From a bacterium (lineage in GTDB: Bacteria; UBA10199; 2-02-FULL-44-16; JAAZCA01), in assembly GCA_041648665.1 (NCBI GenBank), contig JBAZOP010000031.1:1-33484 (forward strand): a DNA stretch of 33,484 bases, read 5' to 3'. Shown here one piece after another: positions 16,601-24,219 of this stretch (position 1 is the first letter of the stretch; each line of letters starts with the position of its first letter). The position numbers and the translations under genes were made by a program. The notes under the pieces were generated by a model, which was not told the origin of the DNA, searched no databases, and saw only the letters and a program-made list of their open reading frames with translations.

Positions 16601-16725
16601 AGGTGGCTATGGCCGTGGTCCTGACCGGCGGAATGCTGGCGTCCATCGTCTTCACCTTCATCCTGACGCCGGTGATCTTCTGGTATATGGAGAACCTGAA
16701 GAAACGCATTTCACGACGCCTATAG
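13681..16725 (+). CDS. RND family efflux-type inner membrane protein without proton-relay residues
   Basis: Large inner membrane protein of the AcrB-type RND family, 1014 residues. The start MIEYFVKRPVTTVVLVLFFVI is the usual first helix. Two large periplasmic domains and twelve membrane segments follow in the family order (for example LTPKIEFPIVTITVAYPGA; FTPIAFIGGIAGPFLKQF; VVPMLTSTAEHK). In TM4 the motif usually read GLLVDDAIVVVEN is GTLIANAIVVIES, so both relay aspartates are replaced (Ala398, Asn399). In TM10 the lysine expected in GLxxKNAIL is Asn918 (GLVVNNSILLIE). Proton-driven transport by the known mechanism is therefore doubtful. It forms an operon with PadR, TolC and the short adaptor. 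Confidence 0.92.
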   Translation: MIEYFVKRPVTTVVLVLFFVILGAVSYGDLNVELTPKIEFPIVTITVAYPGATPLEIETQVINDIEEAVAELSEIKNIKSFAYENLGRLIVEFNLGTDADVKAMEAKDKVEAILNDLPKNIEKPLIEKFDPLAVPVMDLILMSDTVDSRELYDYADKTLKLKLSAAKGVATVNIYGGKERQINVIIDPVLARARFIGINDVIDAIAMRNLNLPGGVIEKTEDAMTVRFVGEFATLDEMRNMELVSFEDRVLKLGDIARIEDGHKDVKSIARYNRKDAVGLSIIKSNDGNTVEIAQEVEEMLPGLRKALPEGMDLVIATDNASYIVRENDDALLNIVEGILLTVIILYLFTGNGRTTIVAALVIPASVISSFFLMVHSDFTINMLTLSAMSMALGTLIANAIVVIESILEHLDKGKEPQEAAIDGTKEVADAVIASVGTNLVVFTPIAFIGGIAGPFLKQFGMTVIYATIFSLIASFSLTPMLCGKILKGKEPGFGNKPADKRRLVAIAHRFMDYLLLRYRVIYDAVFRHPVLTVAATALLLIGSLTLIPFLGSEFMPQSDQDKINVRINTPQGSTIERTLDVARKVEDLFGSLPEVVGILTNIGEDGEENATITVDLLPSGKRDRSDMDIINETLPAISKIAGADIDLERAGIIARGNEGDVTLDLHGADYDRMIELSSLAIKKMSESGYFRSIKSSYKPPKKEIRFIPDEETMMTQGIRYADLARAMRASIFGDDSNVFKEKGEEYEINVELDEYYKKTFDDISQINIITRKGLLPITSLGKVAVEKSQPAIWHRDKERIIQVAGYLSKGTAGEVSVILDKLFAEIPFSEGEGYRWVGDSEYQEESNQELGKAFILAVILTFMVLAGLMNSGLHPITIGSSMVTSFIGVFVLMFLTRMSMNMTSMLAMVMLVGLVVNNSILLIEAVLKEEKQHLSIKDALWMGTEEKFRAILMTSLAIIFGVVPMLTSTAEHKVAMAVVLTGGMLASIVFTFILTPVIFWYMENLKKRISRRL

Positions 16726-16773
16726 CTCCATCAGAGGTCTGCCGCTAGGCTCTAGCTATTATAGTGTTGTGGC

Positions 16774-16789
16774 CCCCTCGCAAGAGGGG
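16774..16789. other. GC-rich stem-loop between RND and peroxiredoxin genes
   Basis: CCCCTC-GCAA-GAGGGG is a perfect 6-bp stem with a GNRA tetraloop, 48 bases after the RND stop. No T-run follows, so it may be an RNA-stabilising or attenuating hairpin and not an intrinsic terminator. Confidence 0.4.
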
Positions 16790-16829
16790 TATGGATGGGG
16801 TCTGTGGATCGTATCGAAAGGGGGACAAA

Positions 16830-17660
16830 ATGAATAATATGAATAATGTGAAGGGAGCGTTCCTGATCGCGGTTCTCGCAACGATGGCCCTTGTAGCCGT
16901 TGCCTGCAGCCGTCCGATCTCAAGGGAGGTTGTGATAAGGGGACCTCAGCCTCCGGCCTTGCCGCCGAGCGCGGCTGCGGGCTGTCCGGCTTCGGCGCCG
17001 CAGATTCCAATCATCGGCCAGATCGCCCCGTCGTTCACGGCGGAGACTACACAAGGGACGATAAATTTTCCTGAGGATTACAAGGGCAAGTGGACCATCC
17101 TCTTCAGCCACCCCGCTGACTTCACCCCGGTTTGCACGACCGAGTTCATGACATTCGCATCCATGGAACCCGAGTTCGAGAAACTCAACACCAAGCTTGT
17201 AGGCCTTTCCATCGACAGCGTCTACAGCCACATCGCATGGCTGCGCACGATAAAGGAGAAAGCAAAATACAAGGGCATGTCGGGCGTGGAGGTGAATTTT
17301 CCGCTGATCGCCGACATCAAGATGGACGTGGCAAAGAAATACGGGATGCTGCAGCCCACGGCAAGCGACACCAAGGCGGTGCGCGCGGTTTTCTTCATCG
17401 ACCCGGAATCCAAGATCCGTGCGATGATCTACTATCCGCTCTCCAACGGCCGCAACTTCCAGGAGATCAAGAGGCTTCTTGTGGCCATGCAGACCGCTGA
17501 CAGGGAAAAGGTGGCTACGCCGGCCGACTGGCAGCCGGGCGACGACGTGATCGTGCCTCCGCCGGGTAGCTGCGGACAGGCCAAGGAGCGCGTGGACGGC
17601 GCGGCGCAAGCCGGCATGAACTGTGAGGACTGGTTCCTCTGCTTCAAGAAACTCCCGTAA
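16830..17660 (+). CDS. Peroxiredoxin (Prx6/AhpC-type) with lipoprotein signal
   Basis: Thiol peroxidase of the thioredoxin fold, 276 residues, reducing peroxides through Cys102 (HPADFTPVCTTEF). The Prx6-type signatures WLRTIKEKAKYKGMSGVEVNFPLIAD, FIDPESKIRAMIYYPLSNGRN and ATPADWQPGDDVIVPPP are present. The C-terminus carries extra cysteines (SCGQAKE, NCEDWFLCFKK), as in some Prx6-class enzymes. Unusually, the N-terminus is an export signal ending ALVAVAC, which fits a lipoprotein with Cys26 as the lipidated residue, followed by a Pro-rich linker. The start at 16830 has AAAGGGGGA upstream; an earlier in-frame TTG would give a charged leader before the signal. The enzyme would act in the periplasm or at a membrane surface. 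Confidence 0.92.
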   Translation: MNNMNNVKGAFLIAVLATMALVAVACSRPISREVVIRGPQPPALPPSAAAGCPASAPQIPIIGQIAPSFTAETTQGTINFPEDYKGKWTILFSHPADFTPVCTTEFMTFASMEPEFEKLNTKLVGLSIDSVYSHIAWLRTIKEKAKYKGMSGVEVNFPLIADIKMDVAKKYGMLQPTASDTKAVRAVFFIDPESKIRAMIYYPLSNGRNFQEIKRLLVAMQTADREKVATPADWQPGDDVIVPPPGSCGQAKERVDGAAQAGMNCEDWFLCFKKLP

Positions 17661-17763
17661 ATCGTTTCCTTGACCCGGCAGCTCAATCCTAATAAGAAGC
17701 CTAATTCATTGACTGGGCGGCACTTTCTGGGCTATGTGTCGCATAATTTTCCAGGGGGTTGGG

Positions 17764-17991
17764 ATGGCTGAAAAACGCAAATTCGAGCAGGCCATGTCCG
17801 AGCTCGAATCGGTGGTGAAAAACCTCGAGTCCGGCGACATGACGCTCGATCAATCGCTGGCCGCGTTTGAGAAGGGGGTCTCGCTCGCGCGCGAGTGCGA
17901 GGAGAAGCTCACCGAGGCCAAGGGCAAGATCGAACAGCTTATAAAGGATTCCGAGGGCAGGGCCAAGATCGCACCGCTGGAAGTGAAATAG
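17764..17991 (+). CDS. xseB: Exodeoxyribonuclease VII small subunit
   Basis: Small helical subunit of exonuclease VII, 75 residues. The family pattern FEQAMSELESVVKNLESGDMTLDQSLAAFEKGVSLARECEEKLTEAKGKI is complete. Start ATG 17764 follows AGGGGGTTGGG; an upstream in-frame ATG (17734) would add ten residues but has no ribosome site. It is followed 18 bases later by ispA, the usual neighbour of xseB in many bacteria. A possible promoter (TTGACT near 17708) lies upstream. Confidence 0.95.
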   Translation: MAEKRKFEQAMSELESVVKNLESGDMTLDQSLAAFEKGVSLARECEEKLTEAKGKIEQLIKDSEGRAKIAPLEVK

Positions 17992-18009
17992 ATCCGACGC
18001 GAGGGGAAG

Positions 18010-18891
18010 ATGGATTTCAACGCATACATGAAGGAGCGCGCAGGTTGGCTTGAAGCTGCGCTCACGAGATCGATTCAGGACGAGTCCATCCCGGAGACTT
18101 TGCGCCGTGCGATGCGCTACAGCCTTGAGGCAGGGGGCAAGCGCCTGAGACCCATGCTCTGCTTCGCAGGCGCCGAGGCTGTGGGCGGCAGTGCGGACCG
18201 CGTGATGCCGGTGGCGGCGGCGCTGGAGATGATCCACACCTTCTCGCTCATCCACGACGATCTGCCCGCCATGGACGACGACTCGATGAGGCGCGGCAAG
18301 CCCACGAGCCACAAGGTCTTCGGCGAGGCGATCGCGATACTCGCCGGCGACGGGCTCCTGGCCGAAGCGTTCTCCGTGCTCTCCGTTCTTCACGGCGGGG
18401 TTGCGCCGGAGCTCATGCTCGCCACGATCAACGACATCGCCTCCGCGACCGGAGGCCGCGGCATGACAGGCGGCCAGGTCATAGACATCGAGTCCACGAA
18501 GGCCTCTCTCGACGAGGCCGCCCTGGCCAGGCTCCATCGCTACAAGACCGGCGCCCTGATCAAGGTTTCGGCGACCTCCGGCGCCCGCATCTGCGGCGCG
18601 ACGCATGAACAGCTGGAGGCGCTCGGTCGCTATGGCGAGTGCGTGGGGCTGGCCTTCCAGATCGCGGACGACATACTGGACGTGGAAGGAGATGAGAAGC
18701 TCATCGGCAAGGATGTGGGCTCTGATCAGGCCAAGGGCAAGTCCACGTATCCCGCGGCCATCGGGCTTGCGGCCTCCAAGGGGCAGGCGAAGGCCCTCGT
18801 CGACCAGGCTCTCTCCGCAGTCTCCATCTTCGGCGAGGCGGCCGAGCCCTTGAGGCAGATCGCAAGATACACGGTGGAGCGAAAGAGATGA
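18010..18891 (+). CDS. ispA: Polyprenyl (farnesyl/geranyl) diphosphate synthase
   Basis: Class I trans-prenyltransferase, 293 residues, condensing isopentenyl diphosphate with allylic diphosphates in the cytoplasm. The first aspartate-rich motif is HDDLPAMDDDSMRRG (Asp83, 84, 89, 90), with the two-residue insertion of bacterial FPP synthases. GGKRLRPML comes before it. The second aspartate motif is FQIADDILDVEG and the KDVGSDQAKGKSTYP region follows. Length and motifs match the E. coli IspA type; exact chain length is not certain. It follows xseB closely and overlaps the next gene by four bases (ATGA). Confidence 0.94.
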   Translation: MDFNAYMKERAGWLEAALTRSIQDESIPETLRRAMRYSLEAGGKRLRPMLCFAGAEAVGGSADRVMPVAAALEMIHTFSLIHDDLPAMDDDSMRRGKPTSHKVFGEAIAILAGDGLLAEAFSVLSVLHGGVAPELMLATINDIASATGGRGMTGGQVIDIESTKASLDEAALARLHRYKTGALIKVSATSGARICGATHEQLEALGRYGECVGLAFQIADDILDVEGDEKLIGKDVGSDQAKGKSTYPAAIGLAASKGQAKALVDQALSAVSIFGEAAEPLRQIARYTVERKR

Positions 18892-19310
18892 ACCAGCACA
18901 CCTGCGAACTCAGGCTCTCCACACGCGAGCCGATCGAATTCATAGACATCACGGAAGATGTGAAGAAGGCGTTTTCCGCGAGCGGGGTGACCGACGGCGC
19001 GGTCACGATCTTCACCAGGCACACCACTACCGCGGTGAAGGTGAACGAGCGCTGCGAGAGACTGCAGAACGACATGTGCGAGATGCTGAAACAAGCGGTT
19101 CCACCTCGCAGCTACATGCACGACGAGGCGACGATCGACGGGAGGCAAAACGCCAGGGGACACCTCATGGCGATGTTCCTGAACAGCTCGGAGACGATTC
19201 CCGTCTCCAAGGGCAAGCTTGCGCTGGGCCGCTGGCAGTCCGTCTTCTTCGTGGAGCTCGACGGTCCGCGCACAGGCCGCGAGGTCGTGATCAAGGTAAT
19301 CGGAGCCTAG
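18888..19310 (+). CDS. YjbQ family (UPF0047) protein
   Basis: A 140-residue cytoplasmic protein of the YjbQ/UPF0047 family. Family landmarks are DGAVTIFTRHTTTAVKVNE and the C-terminal ARGHLMAMFLNSSETIPVSKGKLALGRWQSVFFVELDG (split here over residues about 84-124). Some members have weak thiamine phosphate synthase activity, but the true role of the family is not settled. Its start overlaps the ispA stop, so it is in the same transcription unit, and the RuBisCO-like gene begins 19 bases downstream. Confidence 0.92.
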   Translation: MNQHTCELRLSTREPIEFIDITEDVKKAFSASGVTDGAVTIFTRHTTTAVKVNERCERLQNDMCEMLKQAVPPRSYMHDEATIDGRQNARGHLMAMFLNSSETIPVSKGKLALGRWQSVFFVELDGPRTGREVVIKVIGA

Positions 19311-19329
19311 TCCGGCATCGGGAGACATC

Positions 19330-20709
19330 ATGGACGCACTCGAAAGACAGGGTTTCTTCGCGGATGAGGATTCGATCGATCGCGACTCCTACCTCATCTT
19401 CACGTATCTCATGGAGTGCGCGGGGGATCCTCGCGCCGCCGCGGCGGAGCTTGCGCGCGAGCAGTCGACCGCGCAGTGGGAGCGGCCCGGGTTCGAGGGG
19501 GACTTCAGGCCGCAGTACGGGGCCAAGGTGATCGGCGTCGAGATCCTGGACGAGTCCGTGGGTTCCCTGTTTATCTCCGACGGATCGGACAGGCGGCGCT
19601 GTTTGCGCGCGGGGGTCCGCATCGCGCATCCGCACGCAAACTTCGGCGCCAGGATCCCGAACCTCCTCACCGCGGCCATGGGCGAGGGCGCGTTTTTCTC
19701 CCCGGGCGTTACGTCGATCAAACTTTTGGACATCGAGTTCCCAGATGCGTATCTCGCCGGCTTTGCCGGGCCCGCGATCGGCGTGCGAGGGATCAGGGAG
19801 AGGCTGCGCGTCGAAGGCAGGCCCCTGTTCTTCGGCGTGGTGAAGCCCAACGTGGGCCTCGATCCGGCGAGCTTCGCCTCGATAGCGAAGGAGGCGTGGC
19901 TCGGGGGGCTGGACGCGGCCAAGGACGACGAGATGCTGGCGGATCCCTGCTACTCGCCTTTTGAGGAACGCACGCGTCTCGCAGGGGCGGCGAGGAGAGA
20001 GGCGGAGGACGCGACAGGGGAGCCGAAGATGTTCGTCGCCAACGTCACCGACGAGATAGACCGCGTGTTTGAGCTCGCGGATATCGCTGCGAGGAACGGT
20101 GCGAACGCGGTCATGCTGAACGTCATGGCCGTGGGCCTCTCCGCGGTGCGGGCGCTGAGAAGGCGCACGGAGCTGCCCATCGTGGCGCACTTCGATTGCA
20201 TAGCGCCGATGTCGAGGCACCCGTATTTCGGCGTTTCGACGACCCTCATGACGAAGCTGCAGCGCATCTGCGGATGCGACGCGATAATCATGCCCGGCTT
20301 CGGGGCCAGGATGATGACCCCCGATGAAGAGGTGATCGCCAACGCGGACGCCGCGAGCTCTTTGCTGGGTCCGATCGCGGGGGCCCTGCCTGTGCCGGGC
20401 GGCAGCGATTGGGCTGGGACCTTGCCCGCCATGTACGACAAGCTGCGCACCATCGACTTCGGCATTGTGCCGGGCCGCGGCGTCTTCGGACACCCGGACG
20501 GCCCGAGGGCCGGCGCTGCGAGCTTGAGACAGGCGTGGGAGGCGATAGTGAGCCGAGTGGACGTAAGGGATCATGCGCGCGAAAGGCCGGAGCTGGCCCG
20601 CGCCATCGAGGCGTTCGGCGCCGGATCGAAGAAGGACGAAGAATCCGAATTGATGGTGCGTTCCGCACGGGGATTCACCGGCGTGCCGATAGTGATCAGG
20701 CACAGCTAG
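19330..20709 (+). CDS. RuBisCO-like protein (form IV)
   Basis: A 459-residue homologue of the RuBisCO large subunit. The metal-binding lysine region is kept: GGLDAAKDDEM gives Lys198, Asp200 and Glu201 at the positions of the carbamylated Lys, Asp and Glu of RuBisCO. GVVKPNVGL keeps the first catalytic lysine (Lys172), but the second is Asn174. The loop-6 lysine motif is absent (IIMPGFGARM), and the SGG phosphate motif reads PVPGGSD. So it is not a carboxylase and probably does an enolase- or isomerase-type step, as known RuBisCO-like proteins in methionine salvage do. It sits with ispA and yjbQ. The subgroup cannot be assigned by eye. Confidence 0.92.
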   Translation: MDALERQGFFADEDSIDRDSYLIFTYLMECAGDPRAAAAELAREQSTAQWERPGFEGDFRPQYGAKVIGVEILDESVGSLFISDGSDRRRCLRAGVRIAHPHANFGARIPNLLTAAMGEGAFFSPGVTSIKLLDIEFPDAYLAGFAGPAIGVRGIRERLRVEGRPLFFGVVKPNVGLDPASFASIAKEAWLGGLDAAKDDEMLADPCYSPFEERTRLAGAARREAEDATGEPKMFVANVTDEIDRVFELADIAARNGANAVMLNVMAVGLSAVRALRRRTELPIVAHFDCIAPMSRHPYFGVSTTLMTKLQRICGCDAIIMPGFGARMMTPDEEVIANADAASSLLGPIAGALPVPGGSDWAGTLPAMYDKLRTIDFGIVPGRGVFGHPDGPRAGAASLRQAWEAIVSRVDVRDHARERPELARAIEAFGAGSKKDEESELMVRSARGFTGVPIVIRHS

Positions 20710-20725
20710 TCCGGGGGAGGGGGAG

Positions 20726-21697
20726 ATGCTCAAGGCCTACTGCGCAGTGCCGGGTGGAGAGGCCGTGGAGATCGCCGAGGCGGATGTCGCATCAAGGCTC
20801 GCCGACGGCAAGAGCCACATCTGGCTGGATATATCGTCAAACCTGGAGCGGTACGTTCCCCTGCTCCGCGACGTGATGCATTTTCACCCGCTCGCGATCG
20901 AGGACCTCTCTCACCCGCGGATGCTGCCGAAGGTCGAGGAGTACGACGACAGCCTCTTCATCGTCCTCCACGACATAGTCCTCCTGGATAAGGAGGAGGG
21001 CGAGAGGCTCAAGAGCTACGAGATCTTCATATTCCTCGGCAAGAACTTCGTCGTGACGGTCCGCAGACACAGGATACGCGCGGTCGAATCGTTGCTCGGA
21101 GAGCCCAAAGTCCTCTCCCATCTCTTCTCGCGCGGCGCGGAGTCGCTCTTCCACGGGATAGTGCGCAGGATGATAGACAACTATTTCCCGATGATGGACA
21201 GGATCGACGCCAAGCTGGACGCGTCGGAGCGCGTGATCTTCAACTCTCCCGACTCCAAGGACATGCAGCGCCTCTTCACGCTGCGCAAGGATACGGCGAA
21301 GCTCCGTTCCATCACCGCGCAGGAGTTCGACGTGGTGAACCGCCTCACCACCGGCGAGTTCGATCAGATAACTCCGCACGGCGTGATGCTGGCGCGCGAC
21401 CTCTTCGACCACCTCTACAGGGTTTCGGAGAAGGCCGCCGGTTTCCGCGACACGATCATGGGGCTTTTGGACGCGTACCTCTCGCAGATCAACAACCACA
21501 TGAACGAGGTGATGAAGGTGCTCACGGTCATCGCCACCATCATGCTGCCCCTGGGTATCGTCGTTGGCTTCTACGGGATGAACTTCAAGTCCATGCCCGG
21601 GTTGAATCACCCGTACGGATGGATCTTCACCCTGGGCGGCATGTTTGTTCTGATAGCGGGGATGCTCTCATATTTCAGGCACAGGAAGTGGCTCTGA
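20726..21697 (+). CDS. corA: CorA family magnesium/cobalt transporter
   Basis: Inner membrane divalent cation channel, 323 residues. The large cytoplasmic N-terminal domain and long stalk helix precede two C-terminal membrane helices. The signature YGMNFKSMPGL lies between them. HPLAIEDLSHPRMLPKVEEYDD and the C-terminal basic end RHRKWL are also typical. A GGGGGAGGGGGAG site precedes the ATG, 16 bases after the RuBisCO-like gene. No change in the GMN motif is visible. Confidence 0.95.
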   Translation: MLKAYCAVPGGEAVEIAEADVASRLADGKSHIWLDISSNLERYVPLLRDVMHFHPLAIEDLSHPRMLPKVEEYDDSLFIVLHDIVLLDKEEGERLKSYEIFIFLGKNFVVTVRRHRIRAVESLLGEPKVLSHLFSRGAESLFHGIVRRMIDNYFPMMDRIDAKLDASERVIFNSPDSKDMQRLFTLRKDTAKLRSITAQEFDVVNRLTTGEFDQITPHGVMLARDLFDHLYRVSEKAAGFRDTIMGLLDAYLSQINNHMNEVMKVLTVIATIMLPLGIVVGFYGMNFKSMPGLNHPYGWIFTLGGMFVLIAGMLSYFRHRKWL

Positions 21698-21707
21698 CGG
21701 AGGGGGG

Positions 21708-22457
21708 ATGGGCAAAATCAATAGGATTTCAATTGCGATTGCGGCGGCAGCGGCCTTGATTCTCATGGCCGGAGGCTTCGCTTTCGCCAGGACGCCGCAG
21801 AGGATACTCGCGGCGGTGATCGAGGCGTATCCGCCTGCGCAGGACCACAGGGGGCTTCACAGCGCCTACGAACAGCCGGAGAAGGAGAAAATGCGCGGGT
21901 ACGGCGTGATGGAGCAGGGCGGGGTGCCGGCGGAGAGGGCGCGTTTCTATATCACTTGGTCCGACTACGACTACCGCGGCGTAGTCCTGCACCTGGGCGG
22001 GGCGGACAAGATGACGACCCGCCGCGGGAATCCGTACACGTACCTCAAGAGGGGCGATGTGATGGCGGTGACGGGGATAAAGAATTTTAACGATACGATA
22101 TATCTCAATCTCCTCTCCAAGGACGTATATGTGCCGGAGAATCGCACGATGGAAAAACATCACTCGCGAGTCACGGTGATGCTGGGCTTCAAGTTCCCGA
22201 AGGAGGTCCTGGAGCGCGACGATCCCGCGGAGGTGCTCGCGGTGATGTCGCAGTGGGTGAAGCCGTTCAAGGATCTGAGTTCGGCTGCGGCGTACGCCGG
22301 GGGGATCGCCCCATCGCAGCCCGCCGCCACCGCTGCCGCCGTATCGCCGCAGGACGAGAAGATCAGATCTCTTGAGGAGAAGATCGACGCCACCAGGCGC
22401 GATCTGGACGAGGCCGAGAAGGAACTTGGCGAGATGAAGAAATCAAAAGCCAGATAA
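21708..22457 (+). CDS. Exported hypothetical protein with C-terminal coiled coil
   Basis: A 249-residue protein I do not recognise. A signal peptide is clear (AIAAAAALILMAGGFAFA). Residues about 30-160 look beta-rich (RFYITWSDYDYRGVVLHLGG; LKRGDVMAVTGIKNFNDTIYLNLLSKDVYVP), reminiscent of an OB-like or small barrel domain. An Ala/Pro linker (about 200-215) leads to a charged coiled coil (KIRSLEEKIDATRRDLDEAEKEL in part). It begins 10 bases after corA with GGAGGGGGG in front of the ATG, and is followed by a small lipoprotein gene. A periplasmic location is inferred. Confidence 0.8.
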   Translation: MGKINRISIAIAAAAALILMAGGFAFARTPQRILAAVIEAYPPAQDHRGLHSAYEQPEKEKMRGYGVMEQGGVPAERARFYITWSDYDYRGVVLHLGGADKMTTRRGNPYTYLKRGDVMAVTGIKNFNDTIYLNLLSKDVYVPENRTMEKHHSRVTVMLGFKFPKEVLERDDPAEVLAVMSQWVKPFKDLSSAAAYAGGIAPSQPAATAAAVSPQDEKIRSLEEKIDATRRDLDEAEKELGEMKKSKAR

Positions 22458-22467
22458 GGGAGGGTGT

Positions 22468-22848
22468 ATGAGAAGGGTTCTTGTCACGGGGTTCATTCTT
22501 TCGGTCGTCGCGGCGCTCGCGGCCTGCGGATACACCGCGGGCGGTCACATCGGAATCGATGCGAACATCTCGCCGGACAACGGTTCAATAAACCAGCCGC
22601 TCGACGTGCCGGTCACCGTGGATTTCAACGCCGAGATCGGCGAGCCGTCGGACTGGCTGGCGTCGTTTTCCTTGAGGACGGCTGAGGGGGAGCCCACGCT
22701 CTGCACCGAGGTGGTCTACGACAGCGAGGGGCTGATGGCCACCTGCGTCCATGGCGACCTGGAGCCGCAGACGAAGTATCATGTCTACCTGACGGGAATA
22801 ACGGCGGTGAACGGCCAGACGATCGATTTCACCACCGCGATACAATGA
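22468..22848 (+). CDS. Small lipoprotein with Ig-like (Big_5-type) domain
   Basis: A 126-residue exported protein. The N-terminus is a lipoprotein signal with lipobox LAAC (Cys18). The rest is one Ig-like domain: ISPDNGSINQPLDVPVTVDFN at the start, CVHGDLEPQTKYHVYLTG near the end and a final FTTAIQ. This is the pattern of bacterial Ig-like domains in surface proteins. The two cysteines of the mature domain could form a disulfide. It follows the coiled-coil protein by 10 bases and ends 10 bases from a convergent gene. Role unknown. Confidence 0.82.
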   Translation: MRRVLVTGFILSVVAALAACGYTAGGHIGIDANISPDNGSINQPLDVPVTVDFNAEIGEPSDWLASFSLRTAEGEPTLCTEVVYDSEGLMATCVHGDLEPQTKYHVYLTGITAVNGQTIDFTTAIQ

Positions 22849-22858
22849 CGGCCGAGGT

Positions 22859-24178
22859 TCACTTCTTCAGGAATTCATCGAGTATCGTGTCGAGCGAGGG
22901 TTCGCCTATCTCCTCGAGATCGTAGCGCACGCGCATAGAGGGTTTGTCCACGTCGATCACGCGCCTGATGTCTATCGGGCTTCCGATCAGCACGAGGTCG
23001 CACGGCGTGGCCTTGATGGAGGCCTCGAGGTCCGCGAGCTGGTCCGCGTAGTAGCCGAGCGCCGGGATCAGCTTTCCCAGGTTCGGGAATTTCGTGTAGG
23101 CCTCTTTTATCGAGCCGACTGCGAAAGGCCTCGGGTCCACTATCTCCGCGGCGCCGAACTGGTCCGCCGCCACCATCCCCGCGCCGTAGCTCATGCCGCC
23201 GTGCGTGAGCGTGGGGCCGTCCTCGATCACGAGGACCTTCTTGCCCTTCACGCCCTTCGGATCGTCCACCATGATGTGCGAAGCGCCCTTTATCACAACG
23301 GCGTCCGGGTTGCAGTGGCGGATGTTCTGCATCACGGTGTTCAGCTGCTCCGCGCTCGCCTGCTCGTATTTGTTGATCACGAGAACGTCCGCGGTGAAGA
23401 GGTTGGTCTCGCCAGGATAGTAGCTCCGCTCGTGGCCGGGCCTCAGCGGATCCAGCACGGTGATCTCGAGGTCCGGGGCGATGAAGGGCATGTCGTTGTT
23501 GCCGCCGTCCCATATCAGGATGTCCGCCTCCTTCTCCGCCCGGCGCACTATGGCCTCGTAGTCCACGCCCGCGTACACGATGAGCCCCCTGTCGATGTAG
23601 GGCTCGTATTCCTCTCTCTCCTCGATCGTGCAGCTGTGGCTGTCCATGTCCTCGTAGGAGGCGAAGCGCTGCACGGCCTGCGCCGCCAGGTCGCCGTAAG
23701 GCATCGGATGACGGATGGCCACCACGCGTTTGCCGCGTTTTTTCAAGAGCTCGACGAGTTTTCTGGAGGTCTGGCTCTTTCCGCAGCCGGTGCGGATGGC
23801 GCACACGGAGATGACCGGCACCTTGGCTTTTATCTGGGTGAAGTCGGGGGCCAGCAGCATGTAGTTGGCGCCGGCCGCGAGCACTTGCGAACCCTTCTGC
23901 ATGACGTATTCGTGGGAGACGTCGCTGTAGGAGAAGACTACGAGCTCAACGCCCTCCTTCTTGATGATCTCTCTCAGCTCTTCCTCGGGGTGTATCGGGA
24001 TGCCCTTCGGATAACCCGCCCCAGCGAGCTCAGGGGGATATCTCCTTCCCTCGATGTTGGGGATCTGTGTCGCCGTGAACGCTACGACGTCGTATTCCGG
24101 ATTGCCCCGGAAGAAAGTGTTGAAGTTGTGGAAGTCTCGTCCCGCCGCGCCCATTATCAGAACCTTCTTCTTCGACAT
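22859..24178 (-). CDS. Cyclic 2,3-diphosphoglycerate synthetase-like P-loop protein
   Basis: A 439-residue cytoplasmic protein. The N-terminal part has a Rossmann-like start (KVLIMGAAGRDFHNFNTFFR). A P-loop follows with ISVCAIRTGCGKSQTSRKL, which matches GxGKS/T, then IWDGGNNDMPF and a VLVINKYEQA motif resembling an NKxD/E nucleotide site. The order fits the family that includes archaeal cyclic 2,3-diphosphoglycerate synthetase and related uncharacterised GTPases. In bacteria the activity is not established; recognition is from memory of the family. Start ATG 24178 is preceded by GGGAGG. It is the last gene of the minus-strand run with the kinase and PFK genes; a link to glycolytic intermediates is suggested only by that context. 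Confidence 0.85.
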   Translation of the reverse strand: MSKKKVLIMGAAGRDFHNFNTFFRGNPEYDVVAFTATQIPNIEGRRYPPELAGAGYPKGIPIHPEEELREIIKKEGVELVVFSYSDVSHEYVMQKGSQVLAAGANYMLLAPDFTQIKAKVPVISVCAIRTGCGKSQTSRKLVELLKKRGKRVVAIRHPMPYGDLAAQAVQRFASYEDMDSHSCTIEEREEYEPYIDRGLIVYAGVDYEAIVRRAEKEADILIWDGGNNDMPFIAPDLEITVLDPLRPGHERSYYPGETNLFTADVLVINKYEQASAEQLNTVMQNIRHCNPDAVVIKGASHIMVDDPKGVKGKKVLVIEDGPTLTHGGMSYGAGMVAADQFGAAEIVDPRPFAVGSIKEAYTKFPNLGKLIPALGYYADQLADLEASIKATPCDLVLIGSPIDIRRVIDVDKPSMRVRYDLEEIGEPSLDTILDEFLKK

Positions 24179-24219
24179 GAAGCCTCCCGTGGAGATAAAA
24201 GAGTCCCTTATTTATGCCT

